Assembly: GCA_019279435.1 (NCBI GenBank)
Contig: JAAALK010000285.1
Location: forward strand, 66,078,865-66,142,864
DNA length: 64,000 bases
Reading direction: 5' to 3'
Origin: Zizania palustris
Taxonomy: Eukaryota; Streptophyta; Magnoliopsida; Poales; Poaceae
Part shown: positions 34,201-45,449 of the stretch, in pieces
How the letters are laid out: the number at the start of each line of letters is the position of its first letter
Position numbering within the stretch: position 1 is the first letter of the stretch
The notes under the pieces: generated by a model
Database searches by the model: none
Seen by the model: the letters and a program-made list of their open reading frames with translations, nothing else
What the model was told of the DNA's origin: nothing
Translations under genes and position numbers: made by a program

Positions 34201-34335
34201 AAAGGTGACATTGTCATTAGCCACATAAGAACCGAAGATCAATTAGCAGATATCTTTACCAAACCACTAGATGAATCCCGTTTTTGTAAGCTTAGGAATG
34301 AATTGAATATAATAGACTTCTCAAATGTGGCTTGA
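31204..34335 (+). CDS. Copia Pol polyprotein (protease-integrase-RT-RNase H) of element B
   Basis: This is an uninterrupted frame of 1043 residues. In order: protease LDSGCTQHMT (residues 2-11), pre-integrase WHRRLAH...CSACQ (133-172), integrase core with Asp199 (HIDLFGPT), Asp262 (RSDNGSEF) and Glu298 (GVVERKNRT), RT from GTKWVFRNKQ through AFLNGEI and KALYGLKQAPRAWYERL to catalytic YVDDIIFG (727-734), then RNase H with DSDYAGC (about 891), STAEAEYVSA and LCDNDSAVKIA, ending in LADIFTKPLD. The domain order INT before RT defines Ty1/copia. All catalytic residues I can check are present. The true protein probably begins earlier: the frame is open from just after the TAG at 31171-31173, so initiation may depend on gag readthrough or splicing. 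Confidence 0.96.
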   Translation: MLDSGCTQHMTSDRKMFTLFEVGAKDQERVTFGDNSKGKVMGLGKIAISNDFSISNVSLVESLNFNLLSIAQLCDLGLSCTFNPQEVFVTSIHDNSLVFKGFRFGNLYLVDLSSNEANLKTCLVAKTSLGWLWHRRLAHVGMNQLNKLAKRDLVVGLKDIKFEKDKLCSACQAGRQVACSHPSKSIMSTSRPLELLHIDLFGPTTYKSIGGNSFCLVIVDDFSRFTWVFFLHDKAKTSEIFKKFAKRAQNEFNFSIVKVRSDNGSEFKNTNIEDYCDDLGIKHELSATYSPQQNGVVERKNRTLIEMARTMLDEYSVSDSFWAEAINTSCHASNRLYLHRLLKKTPYELLIGRKPNIAYFRVFGCKCYIYRKGVRLTKFESRCDEGFLLGYASNSKAYRVYNKNKGIVEETSDVQFDETNGSQEGHENLDDVGDEGLIRAMKKMSIGDIKPKEDDELSSSTQVEASTSATQNLTQLDEDEAKDQSSTIPSKVHNATAKDHPIDQVLGDISKGVQTRSRVASICEHYSFVSSIEPKHVDEALNDPDWVNAMHEELNNFERNKVWTLVERPKEHNVIGTKWVFRNKQDENGLVVRNKARLVAQGFTQVEGLDFGETFAPVARLEAIRILLAFASCFDIKLYQMDVKSAFLNGEIAELVFVEQPPGFENPKNPNHVYKLSKALYGLKQAPRAWYERLRDFLLSKGFKIGKVDTTLFTKIINDDFFVCQIYVDDIIFGSTNEELCKDFGDMMSREFEMSMIGELSFFLGLQVKQLKNGTFVSQTKYIHDLLKRFRLMEAKPIKTPMATNGHLDLNEGGKPVDQKLYRSMIGSLLYLTASRPDIMFSVCMCARFQAAPKDCHLMAVKRILRYLKHSIHIGLWYPKGAKFELIGYSDSDYAGCKVDRKSTSGGCQFLGRSLVSWASKKQNSVALSTAEAEYVSAGSCCAQLLWMRQTLLDYGIEFSNVPLLCDNDSAVKIANNPVQHSRTKHIDIRHHFLRDHVGKGDIVISHIRTEDQLADIFTKPLDESRFCKLRNELNIIDFSNVA

Positions 34336-35624
34336 AATCATGCATATGTGTGAGTTGTAGAATTTTCTATCCTTGTGACATATATGAATGCTTTTATGCT
34401 TGCAATGCCATATTTGAAGTTCATGTACTTTTATATGTGTTTCTAAGGCTACATTAAGGGGGAGTATAAGGTTACTCTTATATGTTGAAAATTGCTCAGG
34501 TTGTTGAAAAACAAAATTTGAAAGTTTTGGTATCCTCAAAATCCTATCTTTGAGTTAAAAACAAATTTCTCCCATGATCTTATTTCAAGACATATTTTGA
34601 ACTTTTATCCAAAACAAAACTTATAGATATGGATCATCTGATCATTTTTCGTATTCAAATGTTTTAACTTTATCCATCCTATCAAAAGATATTCAAAGAA
34701 TTAAAGTTCAGACAAGTGTTCGGACAAGAGTTCGGACGTGTTGAAAACTTTGGCTGCAAACAGTTTCTTTTTGAACTTAAAAATTTGAAAACTTGATGTT
34801 TTATAAACCTTGGGAGTTATTCTAAGTTTCTGCAAAGTTTGAAATTTTTCAAAATTATTTTGCTATATTTCTCACTTAAGCTCCTCTTTGTGCCTTGTTT
34901 TTAATTGCTGAGCTATAGTGGTGTCGGTCTGACCGGGCCTACATGGCCGGTCCGACCGCCCTTGCTGCGTCGGTCCAACCGGGCCTACATGGCCGGTCAG
35001 ACCGGGGCTCGGGCAGGGTTATAACTCCCCTCTCTATTTAGTTTTCTCTCCCCTCTATTATTTCCTCTCATCTCAAACCGAGTTCCTCTCCTCCACTCTT
35101 GCCCCCAACCCTAGAAATTTCGTTTCATCGATCTTCTTGCCGGTCCAACCGGTGGATCCTCTCCGGTCCGACCTCGAGTTCATTTTCCCTTGCCGGTAAG
35201 AACTTCCTCCGATCAAATCCATTGTTTTTATCCTTTTGGAGGCTAGGGTTAGGGTTCTTGTTCATGGGCTTGCATGTCAACTTGCCAAGGCTAAATCCTC
35301 TTTAAACTCAATTGTTAGCCTTGTGATTCTATTTCCCATGCCTCTATGCAATTTGATATGGCAAATTTTGATTATGGAGAAGTTTTGTGCAAAAGGGGAT
35401 TTGTGCCCGGGTTGATAGGCCGGTCAGACCGGTGGGAAATGGGCGGTCCGATCGACCATGTACTGGCGGTCAGACCGACCCTATTACCTCGGTCAGACCG
35501 ACCTCCCAATGCCTGCCCCTCTTTTGCACATCATTACTCATTGATGCTTTTGCCCTCTAACAAATTCATAGATTGTCTCAAATCATATCTTTTATCTCAT
35601 ATGGGTTAAATCTTTGATTCAGTC
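34336..35624 (+). other. Element B spacer between pol and env-like ORF, with palindromes and a candidate leader intron
   Basis: A GGGGGAG tract follows pol (34457-34463). A second cluster of GGTCNGACC palindromes spans 34925-35500 (about ten copies). A pyrimidine-rich stretch (35030-35105) resembles a plant promoter and leader. A CCG|GTAAGA donor (35196) and a TTTGATTCAG acceptor (ending 35622) bracket 427 bases; the acceptor lies two bases before the env-like ATG. This is sequence inspection only. Confidence 0.55.
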
Positions 35625-37009
35625 ATGCCTCGCGCCGGCCGTTCTCAAGGAAATGAGCGTCGCTCAAAGTTTGTCGAGGACCGTGGCCAATCTTCCCGGC
35701 ACTTTCAAGATGACAGTGACGAGGACTTTGCCTATGAGGATGACAACTCTGACAATGAAGAAGAATTGGCGCCTCAGCCTCCAGCAGCTAGTGAAGATCC
35801 TTTTGCATCCTTGGAATTCAAGGTAGATGTCCGGAATCAAGAGAACTTTGCTCGTCTGCGCCACCACAATCAATTTCTCAGACCAAGAGATACATCAGAT
35901 CAGCGGTTTCATACAAAATTTCAGAAAGAGGTATTCAACATTGCATATGAGAACCGTTCTTTGGCTCCGCATAAGTGGATTTCTTGGAGGGATCTAAGTG
36001 GAGAGGTTGCAGCACTCAAAACATATTTGGAACTGTTGGTATAAACAAAATAGTGAGTCTGAAGCAAGATTTCAATTGGGATGTTATCCGTCAGTTTTAT
36101 GCCACAGTTTTCATACCTGCCACTTGTGATTCTCTTACATGGATGACTGGAGATATCTTTTGCATTGCTACAAAGCAAGAAATTCAGAGTGCTTGGGACA
36201 TAAGGTTCTCTTCTGGCCTCAGACTGCATGATGAGTTCACTCACAATCCTTTGTCAGAAGAAGAGATGGCTCAATTCTACATCCCATCTGCTGCTCACAA
36301 GATTGGAGGGGTTACTGGAATGAAGACTCTTCATAGTGTGGCACATCGCATTCTGCGGCACTCCATTTTACCGCGTCTAGGCAACAATGATGCTATTCGA
36401 GGTGTTGCTTGGACTCTTCTAGATGCAGTGATGACTGGAAAGAGGTTCGATGTCATCCATTTGATGCTATATGAGATGGCACTCTCAAAAGGAAGCCTCA
36501 CTCTTGGAGTCTACTATGCTCCGTTTATCATGAGATTAATTTTGAGCAAAGTAGGAAATGTGAATGAGCGCCTTGATATCACCCACTCTCAGTACAGGCC
36601 TCGCTTCTCGGCTACTCCTTTGGCTCCAGCCGTCGATCCAGCTGATATGGGAATAGGACAGGTTCATCCTCAGGACATTCCTAGCAGCTCTTTTGCTCCT
36701 CCTCAGAGCTCTGGATCTGGTGCTTATTTTGGTATGGATGCCACCCAGTTCTTCGATCCAGTTCTTCAACAAGTGACAGCTGGCTTTCTTCAGTTAAATT
36801 CAAGAATGGATCAAATGGCTCTAGGACAAGAAGCTATCACCTCCCATCTGCAGATCCTTCAAGGTGGTCAAGAGCGTATCAACTCCAGGATTGACACTCT
36901 TTCTTCTCGAGTTGATCGGCTAGATTCATCTTCCTCAGCAGGATACCCCCTTCAGTACCAGCGCCGTCGTCGTCGCCTTGATGATTCTCAGCCTCCTTCC
37001 CAGGATTAG
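35625..37009 (+). pseudogene. Env-like / additional ORF of element B, one frame break
   Basis: ATG 35625 opens a frame starting MPRAGRSQGNERR with an acidic Asp/Glu stretch. It breaks by one base near 36020 and continues in another frame (VGINKIVSLKQDFNWDVIRQ onward) to TAG 37009, about 460 residues in all. Segments FIPATCDSLTWMTGD, HRILRHSILPRLGNNDAI and MLYEMALSKGSLTLGVYYAPF are typical of the plant family often annotated as putative plant transposon protein, found in Sireviruses in the env-like position. The C-terminal 70 residues (LNSRMDQMALGQEAITSHLQ...) look like a coiled coil, then a basic RRRRR tail. No signal peptide or clear membrane helix is visible, so an envelope function is not supported directly. 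Confidence 0.8.
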
Positions 37010-37475
37010 TCTCTTTTTTTGGTTCTTGATGCCAAAAGGGGGAGAAGCAGTTAGCAGTAGGGGAGAAGGCAGCAGAGGATTAGGGGAGAATGGAGCAGTA
37101 GTAAGAAGGAAAGATTAGGAAGGATCAATCTTTTTATATCGCTATCTATCTATGGAGCAGTAGTAAGAAGGAAAGATTAGGAAGGATCAATCTTTTTATA
37201 TCGCTATCTATCTATGGTTGTTTGTATAATGAACACTATTTGCTTTCCATATCGTACTGAACTTAATTTGAACTATTTGCCTTTATTATGAGAAACTCTC
37301 TTTGCTTCATTGAATGTGTGAATTGTGTTTGGAATTATATCTCATATCTTGCTCCATATACTTGTACCCCATCATTTCTTCAGGGGGAGCTTTGCGCTTA
37401 ATTGTGGATACTTCTACTTTAACATATCTCTTTATCTCTGAAGTGTTTGTCATCAATTACCAAAAAGGGGGAGAT
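37010..37475 (+). other. Element B 3' noncoding region: 62-bp tandem duplication and polypurine tracts
   Basis: A 62-bp unit beginning TGGAGCAGTAGTAAGAAGG is present twice in perfect tandem at 37091-37214. GGGGGAG tracts occur near 37034, 37381 and 37466, the last directly before the 3' LTR as the plus-strand primer. No ORF is present. Confidence 0.85.
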
Positions 37476-38908
37476 TGAAGATCTAGGCCCTATGTGAGTT
37501 TTCGTAATTAATGATAAACATGCGTTTTGTGGACTAATATTTTTCTTAAGTGTGAAGGAAATGAGTAGGTCCCGCGCAAATGGAGCACAAGATGGAAACC
37601 CGAAGATCTGGACGTTTAAAGGTTACGGCAAAAGGTTTGAAGGAATCTAGAAATTGATCGAGGTGTTTTGGAGCGATCAATTAGGCTAGGTTTAAATTTT
37701 GTTTTTGCCGTACTATAAAGAGGGGTTGCATCTTGGTTATGAGTTGATTTTCAAGTGCCAATTTGCATTGCATATAGTATCTTTTGATCATGAGTGATTG
37801 TTGCAAAAGTTGCTATTTTGGCAAATTCCTTGAAAAACATATTGCAGCATTTTGTTGGAGTTGTCTGACCCTGGCGGTCTGACCGACCATGTGGGTCCGG
37901 TCAGACCGGCTGGAGTTGGGCGGTCCGACCGGCCAAGGGGCCGGTCCGACCGGGTTGCGCAGGGCAGAATACTGCTTGTTTACAGAGCCGACGGGAGCAC
38001 TATCGGTCCGACCGAGCCGATGGCCGGTCAGACCGGGTAGGGCCGGTCCGACCGGGCCAGCATGGCCGGTCAGACCGAGGCGTCCTGTCACATCAGTAAA
38101 CGGCTAGTTTTCTAGCCGTTGCAGTTGAGGACGGTCAGACCGGCCCAAGATGGGCGGTCAGACCGACATTGCGCAGAGAGCCACCTAACTTGTGTAACGG
38201 CTAGTTTTTGGGTGTGTGGCTATATAAACCCTTGCTACAGCTCCTTTGCTAGACTTTTGGCATTCATTTGAACATACTTGAGCACAAGAGAGTCTCTCCC
38301 ACCATTAAGCACTAATTTGAGCACTAGTGAGGTTGGGAAGAAAAAGGGGTGATCAAGTGATTGAGTGAATTGCATTGCATTGGCATTTTGGCACTTGATC
38401 CTCTTCTCCTAGCTTTGATTGCAGCTTGTTACTCTTGGAGATTGCCATCTCCTAGACGGCTTGGAGAAGAAACCGGTGATCTCTCCTAGAAGGTTGTGGA
38501 GGAGACTCGGGAGGTTGTGAAGGTTGGAGCTCGCCTATCCGGAGTGGAGAAGAGCTACCACTAGTGATCGAGGCCCGAGAGTTGCACTTCCGGTGCTGGC
38601 TCATCTTCAAGCTAATTTCTCCTTGAGAAATCCGAGGCTTGGTGAAGAGAGCGGTCAAGTGAAACTCGCCTCAACGAGGACGTAGGAAATTGGAAAATTT
38701 CTGAACCTCGGGATAAAATTCGGTTGTCTCTTGTCCCTTTTTATCTTCGAGCAAGTTTATTTATGCAAGCTTACTTTTCTAGAGTAATATACTTGTTCTA
38801 GCGGTTTGCTACCATTATCTTAGGACTTTGATCATTGTTTAATTGAAATCGAATTAGTTTTAAATACCGCCTATTCACCCCCCCTCTAGTCGGTACATCG
38901 ATCCTACA
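37476..38908 (+). repeat. 3' LTR of element B
   Basis: This is the partner of 27628-29062, about 99.2% identical by eye. It has a TATA box at 38221-38227 and the palindrome array at 37870-38165 with ten copies. It ends ATCGATCCTACA, followed by CCCAC. Confidence 0.95.
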
Positions 38909-40418
38909 CCCACTCAAGTGTGCTTTTGGTGTGTCGGCGGGTATGTTCTTAGGTTTCATGATTCATAAGAGAGGCGTAGAAATTGATCCTAAGAGACTTG
39001 AGAAGGTTAGAAACGTTGCGGCACCGACATGCAAAAAGCATGTACAAAAGTTGCTAGGCAAGTTGAACTATTTGCGTCGCTTTATATCCAACTTGTCCGG
39101 CAAGATTGATGCCTTTGTCCCCATACTCCGGCTAAAAAATGAAGCCGAGTTCACTTGGGGGGCAAGCCAACAAAATGCTTTTGAGAAAATCAAAGAGTGC
39201 TTGTCATCACCGCCTGTGGTGAGAGCACCCATGGTCGGGATTCCGTTTCGGCCATACATCGCTGCCGAGGATGGCGTGATTGGGGTTGTGCTAACCCAGG
39301 AGGTAGAGGGGAAGGAGTACTTCATCACATTCTTGAGTCACCGCCTGCTGGACGCCGAAACCAGGTACGCATTTGTGGAACGGTTGTGTTTATCACTTTA
39401 TTACGCGTGCACTAAATTATGCCATTATCTTCTTCCCACTACATGTGTTGTCGTTTGCCAAACCGATGTTATAAAGCATATGTTACAAAAGCCGATTCTA
39501 AGTGGAAGAATCGGAAAATGGGCTTACGCGTTGATTTAGTACGATTTGGCCTACGAGCCCCTGAGAGCGGTGAAAGGCCAAGTCATGCTAACTTTATAGT
39601 TGATCATCACATAGATGTTAGCTGGAGCGACACTATTGCTCTAGTTGAGGTAGTACCATGGAAAATCTATTTTGATGGTTCGACTTGCAAGAGTGGCCAA
39701 GGCATTGGAGTGGTTCTCATATCACCTAGTGGTATGCGCTTTGAAGCCTCGGCCCGACTAGAGTTTTCTTCCACTAATAACCAAGTCGAATACGAAGCTT
39801 TGTTGCTAGGACTTGAACTACTAGAGTCTGTAGGGGCTAAACATGTTCACGCATATGGTGATTCGTTATTAGTAGTACAACAAGTAACTAAGAATGCTCA
39901 ATGTTTTAATGGCTTGCTGAATAGCTACTTGGACAAATGTCTAGACATAGTTACTAGTTTTGATGATTTCAAAATATCTCACGTGTCAAGAGAAGCCAAT
40001 TCAGTCGCCAATTATTTGGCTCAGCAGGCATCTGGCTACCAAGTAAGGAGAGGGAAATTTTCTGTATTGGAGAAGCCGGTGTTCTGTCTCACTGCCGAAG
40101 CCAATAATGTTGGGGAGGCGCACCCTCTGGGTCGAACCCCTCGGGTCGCTGAAGGTCCACCGCACACCGAAGCCCCTAGATCGGAGTGCTCCGCCCACCA
40201 AGGGATCCGACACGCTGGAGTCCATAGTCCGAAGCCTCTCGAACGGAGAAGGCTCCCCAGGGTCCAAACCCTCCGAAGGGCTTCGGCCCAGCACACTCCG
40301 AACGGCCACCTCGGCCAGGCTTCTGCAGGAGCTGGAATGGCTCGGGGGCACCCCAAAGTCAGTAGTTTAGAAGTTTTTTCAGAAGGTGGACCAGCGAGAC
40401 CCTTTGAAACCTGCAAGG
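38909..40418 (+). pseudogene. A2 reverse transcriptase end and RNase H
   Basis: Reading resumes after B with the RT thumb/connection region: FGVSAGMFLGFMIHKRGVEI, then KLLGKLNYLRRFISNLSGK, FRPYIAAEDGVIGVVLTQEV and FLSHRLLDAETRY. After a stop at 39537 and a frame change, RNase H follows: IYFDGSTCKSGQGIGVVLIS (39670-39730), NQVEYEALLLGLELLES and AYGDSLLVVQQV. The last catalytic position appears as SVANYLAQQASGY, where Asp is expected before LA, so it is probably inactive. From about 40120 the sequence is CCGAAG-rich and unlike pol. Integrase is missing; the Sirevirus J LTR cuts the element at 40419. Confidence 0.85.
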
Positions 40419-41128
40419 TGTAGGACCGAAAGTAGCGACCAGAGGGGGGTGAATGGGCGCCTAAAAATTTCTTGCTAAACTAAGATCTAATCCAAACACC
40501 CAAACAAACTTAACCATACAAATAATATTTGCAAAGCAAGTTACTGGAATTAAAGTAATCTAGCTTCAAAATGACCGGTGTCCTAATTAAAAAGATATTA
40601 AAGATAAACTAAACAGAAATACTGCGGTAAATAAAAATACCTAGATGAAATTCGAGATATTAATATTTCAGTCTAGAAATAAGATACTAATTAAATTTAA
40701 ATACAAATGGATCAATAAAAATTAATTCAGAATTAATCCGAAAATATTGCAGAGAAAAAAAAACTAGTATAAAAATATAACTGCGACTAATAAATTTTTC
40801 TTTTCCTTTTTTATATGAGCGGATTATGCAAAAAAAATTAATACGAGATAACTAATAAATTTTAACAGATTGAAATAAAAACGAAATTTCGAAATAGATT
40901 TTCGGCTAATTAATTAATAGATGATTATCTCTAAAAATTGATCTGCTAAAAAATAGGAGATTAGAAACTTACCTGCGTCATCTTCGCGTCGCCGTGCGTG
41001 ATGTCTTGGGAATCCCTCCGTGGGGAGCAGGCGTGCTGTGCCGGCGTCAACCAGCAGAAAGCAGCCGGCCGTGAATAGCGGGCCCCACAAGCTGTGACCG
41101 AAAATTGCTGGCTGATGAAAAAAAAACG

Positions 41129-43660
41129 GCTGGTGAAAACGGATCGGATACGGACGGATATCACTAATATCATATCCTTTTTCATATATTTTTTCGGATT
41201 TGAATTCGGATTCGGATAATCCGGATACGAATACGGAGTCGGATATCATCGAATACGAATACAGGAGCGGATACGAATCGAATACGAATACGGTTACGAA
41301 TACTTACCGAATATCAATAATGTATTTATTTATTCACGATCACAATACACAAATGACAAATAATAGTTAACATCATATAAATCATCACGAACGGGGAGAG
41401 AGAGGTGACAGGAGTAGGAGAGACCGGGAGAGAGAAAGAAAAATTAGGGTTGATAGAGTTTTAGTCAAAGTTGACTATTTACTTATTTTTGGAGTGAGAG
41501 AGATAAAGTTTAAAATTGTAAATTTGAAATATAAATGTTCGTTTAAAGTTGAATTTTTTTCTAATATCAAAATACAACATATATAATATCATAAAAAAAT
41601 TTCACATTTTTATGCATAAGTTTGCTATTTTTAATTCATTATGTATGTTTCTTTGATTTATATTGAAATTTGTCAAATTTGAACTACAAGTGCATGAAAT
41701 AATGAACCAAAAATTGTACAAAAATCATATTCATAAATTTGAGTCTATTTTAAGTCATTATCCACTAAATTGAAAGATATTTTTTAAAAAAATTGTTACG
41801 ACACTCGATGGACAACATAGAGCTTAATGAAATTTTAATTCTAAAAAATTCAAATAAATTCTGAAAAATACGAGACGTCTCATGGTATCATCATACGATA
41901 CATAGATGCTGTGATAAAAATTTAAAATTATTTTGACAAAGTTTTCATGTACGATGTTAAGAAAGATGGAGATTTGAGAGTAATGAATTAGAATGTTTAG
42001 AAGAAATGTGTTAGGTTTAAAAGCAAATCAATAGTTAAATCTTCGTTTAAACTTGATTTTTTTCTATGATTAAAATATATCATATCTAATCTTATAAAAA
42101 ATTTCACATTTTTATACATAAGTTTGCTATTTTTTATTCATTATGTATGTTTCTTTGATTTATATTGAAATTTGTCAAATTTGAACTACAAGTGCATGAA
42201 ATAATGAACCAAAAATTCTAAAAAAATCATATTCATGAATTTGAGTATATTTGAAGTCAGTATCCACTAAATTGAAATATATTGTTTTAAAAAATTGTTA
42301 CGACACTCGATGGACAACGTAGAGCTTAATGATATTTTAATTCTAAAAAATTCAAATCAAGTCTGAAAAATACGATACGTCTCATGGTATCATAATACGA
42401 TACAAAGATGCTGTGATAAAAATTTAAAATTATTTTGACAAAGTTTGCATCTACGATGTTAAGAAAGATGGAGATTTGAGAGTAATGAGTTAGAATGTTA
42501 AGAAGAATGTGATAGGTTTAAAAGCAAATCAATAGTTAAATCTTTGTTTAAACTTGATTTTTTTCTATGATTAAAATACAACATATATAGTCTTATAAAA
42601 AAATCACATTTTTATACATAAGTTTGCTATTTTTAATTCATTATGTATGTTTCTTTGATTTATATTGAAATTTATCAAATTTGAACTACAAGTGCATGAA
42701 ATAATGAACTAAAAATTCTAGAAAAATCATATTCATGCATGTGAGTCTATTTTAAGTCAGTATCCACTAAATTGAAAGATATTATTTTTTAAAAAATGTT
42801 ACGACACTCGATGGATAACGTAGAGCTTAATGAAATTTTAATTCTAAAAAATTCAAATTAAGTCTGAAAAATACGATACGTCTCACGGTATCATCATACG
42901 ATACATAGATGCTATGATAAAAATTTAAAATTATTTTGACAAAGTTTGCATGTACGATGTTAAGAAAGATAGAGATTTGAAAGTAATGAGTTAGAATGTT
43001 AAAAGAAATGTGTTAGGTTTAAAAACAAATTAATAGTTAAATATTTGTTTAAACTTTTTATATAATTAAAATACAACATATATTAATTTATGGAAAATTT
43101 GAATATTGTTATATGTCAATTTGCTATTTTTCATTAATTCATTGTGTTTCTAAAATTTAAATTGAAAGAACTAATTTTTTTTATTTATTAAAAAAATTAT
43201 ATGTTTAAATTTATAGAAATTTATCCCATTTTTAAAAATATATATTTTTTTTTAAAAAAATATTCTTTATTTTTTTAAAAAAATGTTTTTTAAAAAAAAT
43301 AAAGAAGATTTTTTATTTCAAATCCATGGGCGGTTGGGCCATCAGGCCATGGCGCCATGGTGGTGGCCTGGTGGGCCTGCCAGCCAAATCTAAACCATCG
43401 GGCCATATAAAGGCCTGCAGTATGGCCAGTGGGCCTATATTTTTAATGGGCTGGATATCCGAATAAGAACTATCCGGATTATCCGAATCCGTATCCGAAT
43501 CCGACGGATATCAGGCATATCATATCCGTTTCCGTATCCGAAAAAAAATATCCGAATCCGAATCCGTATCCGAAAAATCCGTATCCGAATCAAAAAAATC
43601 CGAATCCGAATCCGTTTTTCCGGATACGGTCGGAAACTATCCGAACCACTTTCACCCCTA
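41129..43660. mobile_element. hAT-like nonautonomous element with subterminal CGGATNCGG repeats
   Basis: The left end reads GGCTGGTGAAAACGGATCGG and the right end, reversed, TAGGGGTGAAAGTGGTTCGG. This imperfect inverted repeat is of the TAGGGGTGAAA type seen in plant hAT elements. Both ends carry dense CGGATACGG/CCGAATCCG subterminal repeats (41140-41310 and 43450-43640). No transposase is present. The 8-bp target duplication expected for hAT is not clear, so the family is tentative. Confidence 0.55.
41535..43150. repeat. Tandem 500-bp repeat, three full copies and a partial fourth
   Basis: The marker ATGTATGTTTCTTTG recurs at 41641, 42143 and 42643, with a decayed copy near 43141, giving a period of 500-502 bases. 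Units are AT-rich and about 90% identical or better. They contain a conserved TTACGACACTCGATGGA segment. The array fills the middle of the hAT-like element. No ORF is conserved between units. Confidence 0.9.
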
Positions 43661-44350
43661 GGCGCAAGGCACCCACTGCTGCCACCGAATTCCTGTAGCC
43701 GATGGCTGGAAGGCAACGTGGAGATCCCACGAAAGAAAAAAAAAACGCCGAAGACGGATATTTGGTGACGAAACGAAAAATTGGATCGTAGATTGATCTA
43801 TTAAAAAATCGTCATCTATCCCCAAGGGGATAGGGTCTATTTATAGGCAAAGCCTAATACATGAAAAGACTACTTTACCCTCGGATAAAATAAACTGACT
43901 CTAAATAAATTCCAAAAATTACTAATTATTCTTAGAAATAAAATATTCTAAACTTAAAAACTAAATATTAATATCCTAAAAACGAATTAATGATAGATTG
44001 TCAGTTTTACACCGAAACTGACAAAGCGTCCACTGTCTTCGCACCGGGTACCCGGATTGGGCCGACCCAACCCGCAGCTTCCTTAGCCCGGCAATCGCTC
44101 GCCGCCCGTGTACCTGAGTCAAACCCAGTCAACAGACCAGTGGATCATCTGCCGCTCCTAGCCATGTACCCGGATTGGGCCAGTCCGACTCCACGGCTCC
44201 TCTGCCCCGACCGTCGCTCACTGCCCGTGTACCTAAGTCACACGCGCCTCAGACACGGCAGGTCTTCATCTCTCCCTTCCTTTGACTTCCGTTGACAATC
44301 ACTCATCACATCTGGAATATCAAAACCATATTCTTCAACATGCTTTTTCA

Positions 44351-45449
44351 ATCTCCCCCTTGATGAGTGCATTGTCAACACCCTTTTTAGCTCATCTCCA
44401 GAACCTGCAAAACATGTGGAAACAGAAAAACAAAGACAAAAGAAAATAGAAGAAAGAAATAAAAAGTTTAACCCTAATGACCAAAAGCCAAACAGAAGCA
44501 AGAAAAATGGTCATTATGGTTAACTAAAAAATAAAGTCTCAAAAACAAGTGCAAATCTCAGAATTACCAACAAGGAGCTCCCCCTGAAATCAATCCCAGA
44601 GAAAGCTAAAAAACTTCAAAATTTCTCCCCCTTGTTGATAATTGGACTCATCAAGTGAGACTAAATGCACTTTAAAGAGACATAAACGCACACTCCCCCT
44701 GAAATGCAGCTCCCCCTCAAAATATGTTATGAATGCAGATGGGGTGCAGGTGGAGTGTGAAAAGCATGCTTCTTAGATATGATTGACTGCTATTACAACG
44801 TCTAACATGTATAGCAAAAGATATATTGTCTAAGATACATGACATGATCAGTGCAATAGATGATATCTTAAAGAAAGTCATTAGCACACATTTTTCGATT
44901 TTTGCAAAACAAAAGCATCACCACATTTTCTAGTTAACAAGCAAAGTAAAGCATGAGATGCAAAAGCTAACTGATATCTACCAAGATAAGCATTGTCCAA
45001 AACAAAGTGCTTCAGCAAACTTGTCATTCAATTTTTTTTAAAAAAATTCAGACTTATTTTTCATTTCTGCCAGGGGTTATTTGCGTGTCAAACCTTATGC
45101 TAACCGACCAAGTCAAGCCTAGGCCAGAACTGGACCATCAGAAGCTTAAGACATTGGTCTTGGCATACATTACACCATCCTAGTTCATACCAAAGTGCTA
45201 TGGTAAGCAGTCCAGAACAATGCAATGCGACAAAGCAAACCCACCTGGATCTTTTCTAATAATCATAAAAATGCATCAATTTTTCATTATTCTGAATTTT
45301 TTATAGCACAATTTTCATATTTAAAGCATATAGATGTCCAAGTTGCATATCTGCATCTAAGTAAGGATCTAGCTACAAGGCATGTAAAAGATAGCATATA
45401 GAAGTCAGGTCACACAACAACACCTCACAGTTAGAAAAATAACCGACTA
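44351..45449 (-). other. Sirevirus J 3' noncoding region with multiple polypurine tracts
   Basis: Minus-strand GGGGGAG tracts occur at 44353-44361 and near 44577, 44624, 44692 and 44710. The noncoding block shared with H, I and K is at about 45060-45260. Similarity stops at about 45449, where the sequence passes into the K LTR: the rest of J, A2 and the K interior have been deleted here. Confidence 0.8.

Larger units (their letters stand above)
27628..38908 (+). mobile_element. Element B: young, nearly intact Sirevirus-type Copia retrotransposon
   Basis: LTRs of 1435 and 1433 bp flank gag, pol and an env-like ORF. The duplication CCCAC is present at 27623-27627 and 38909-38913 and splits the RT of A2. 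An initiator-Met primer site follows the 5' LTR, and multiple GGGGGAG tracts precede the 3' LTR. I count about 12 differences between LTRs (about 0.8%). At a commonly used grass rate of 1.3e-8 per site per year this is roughly 0.3 million years, making it the youngest insertion seen. Confidence 0.95.
40419..44350 (-). repeat. 3' LTR of Sirevirus J, expanded by an internal insertion
   Basis: It starts TGTAGGACCGAAAGTAGCGACC, matching the LTR ends of H and K, and ends TGCTTTTTCA before the polypurine tract ATCTCCCCCTTG. About 1.4 kb is LTR (40419-41128 and 43661-44350); the rest is a hAT-like insertion. A minus-strand TATA box lies within GGTCTATTTATAGGC (43845-43859). The hairpin GTCAGTTT-N7-AAACTGAC is at 44000-44022. 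Its right part matches the LTR of I. Confidence 0.8.

Noticed and set aside
40001..40416. Minus-strand ORFs of 116-126 codons over the A2 RNase H tail
   Set aside because: They are antisense to the decayed pol and CCGAAG-rich tail, with no domain or promoter context.
43435..43716. Arg-Ile repeat protein (RIRIRIR) on the minus strand
   Set aside because: It is the translation of CCGAATCCG subterminal repeats of the hAT-like element.
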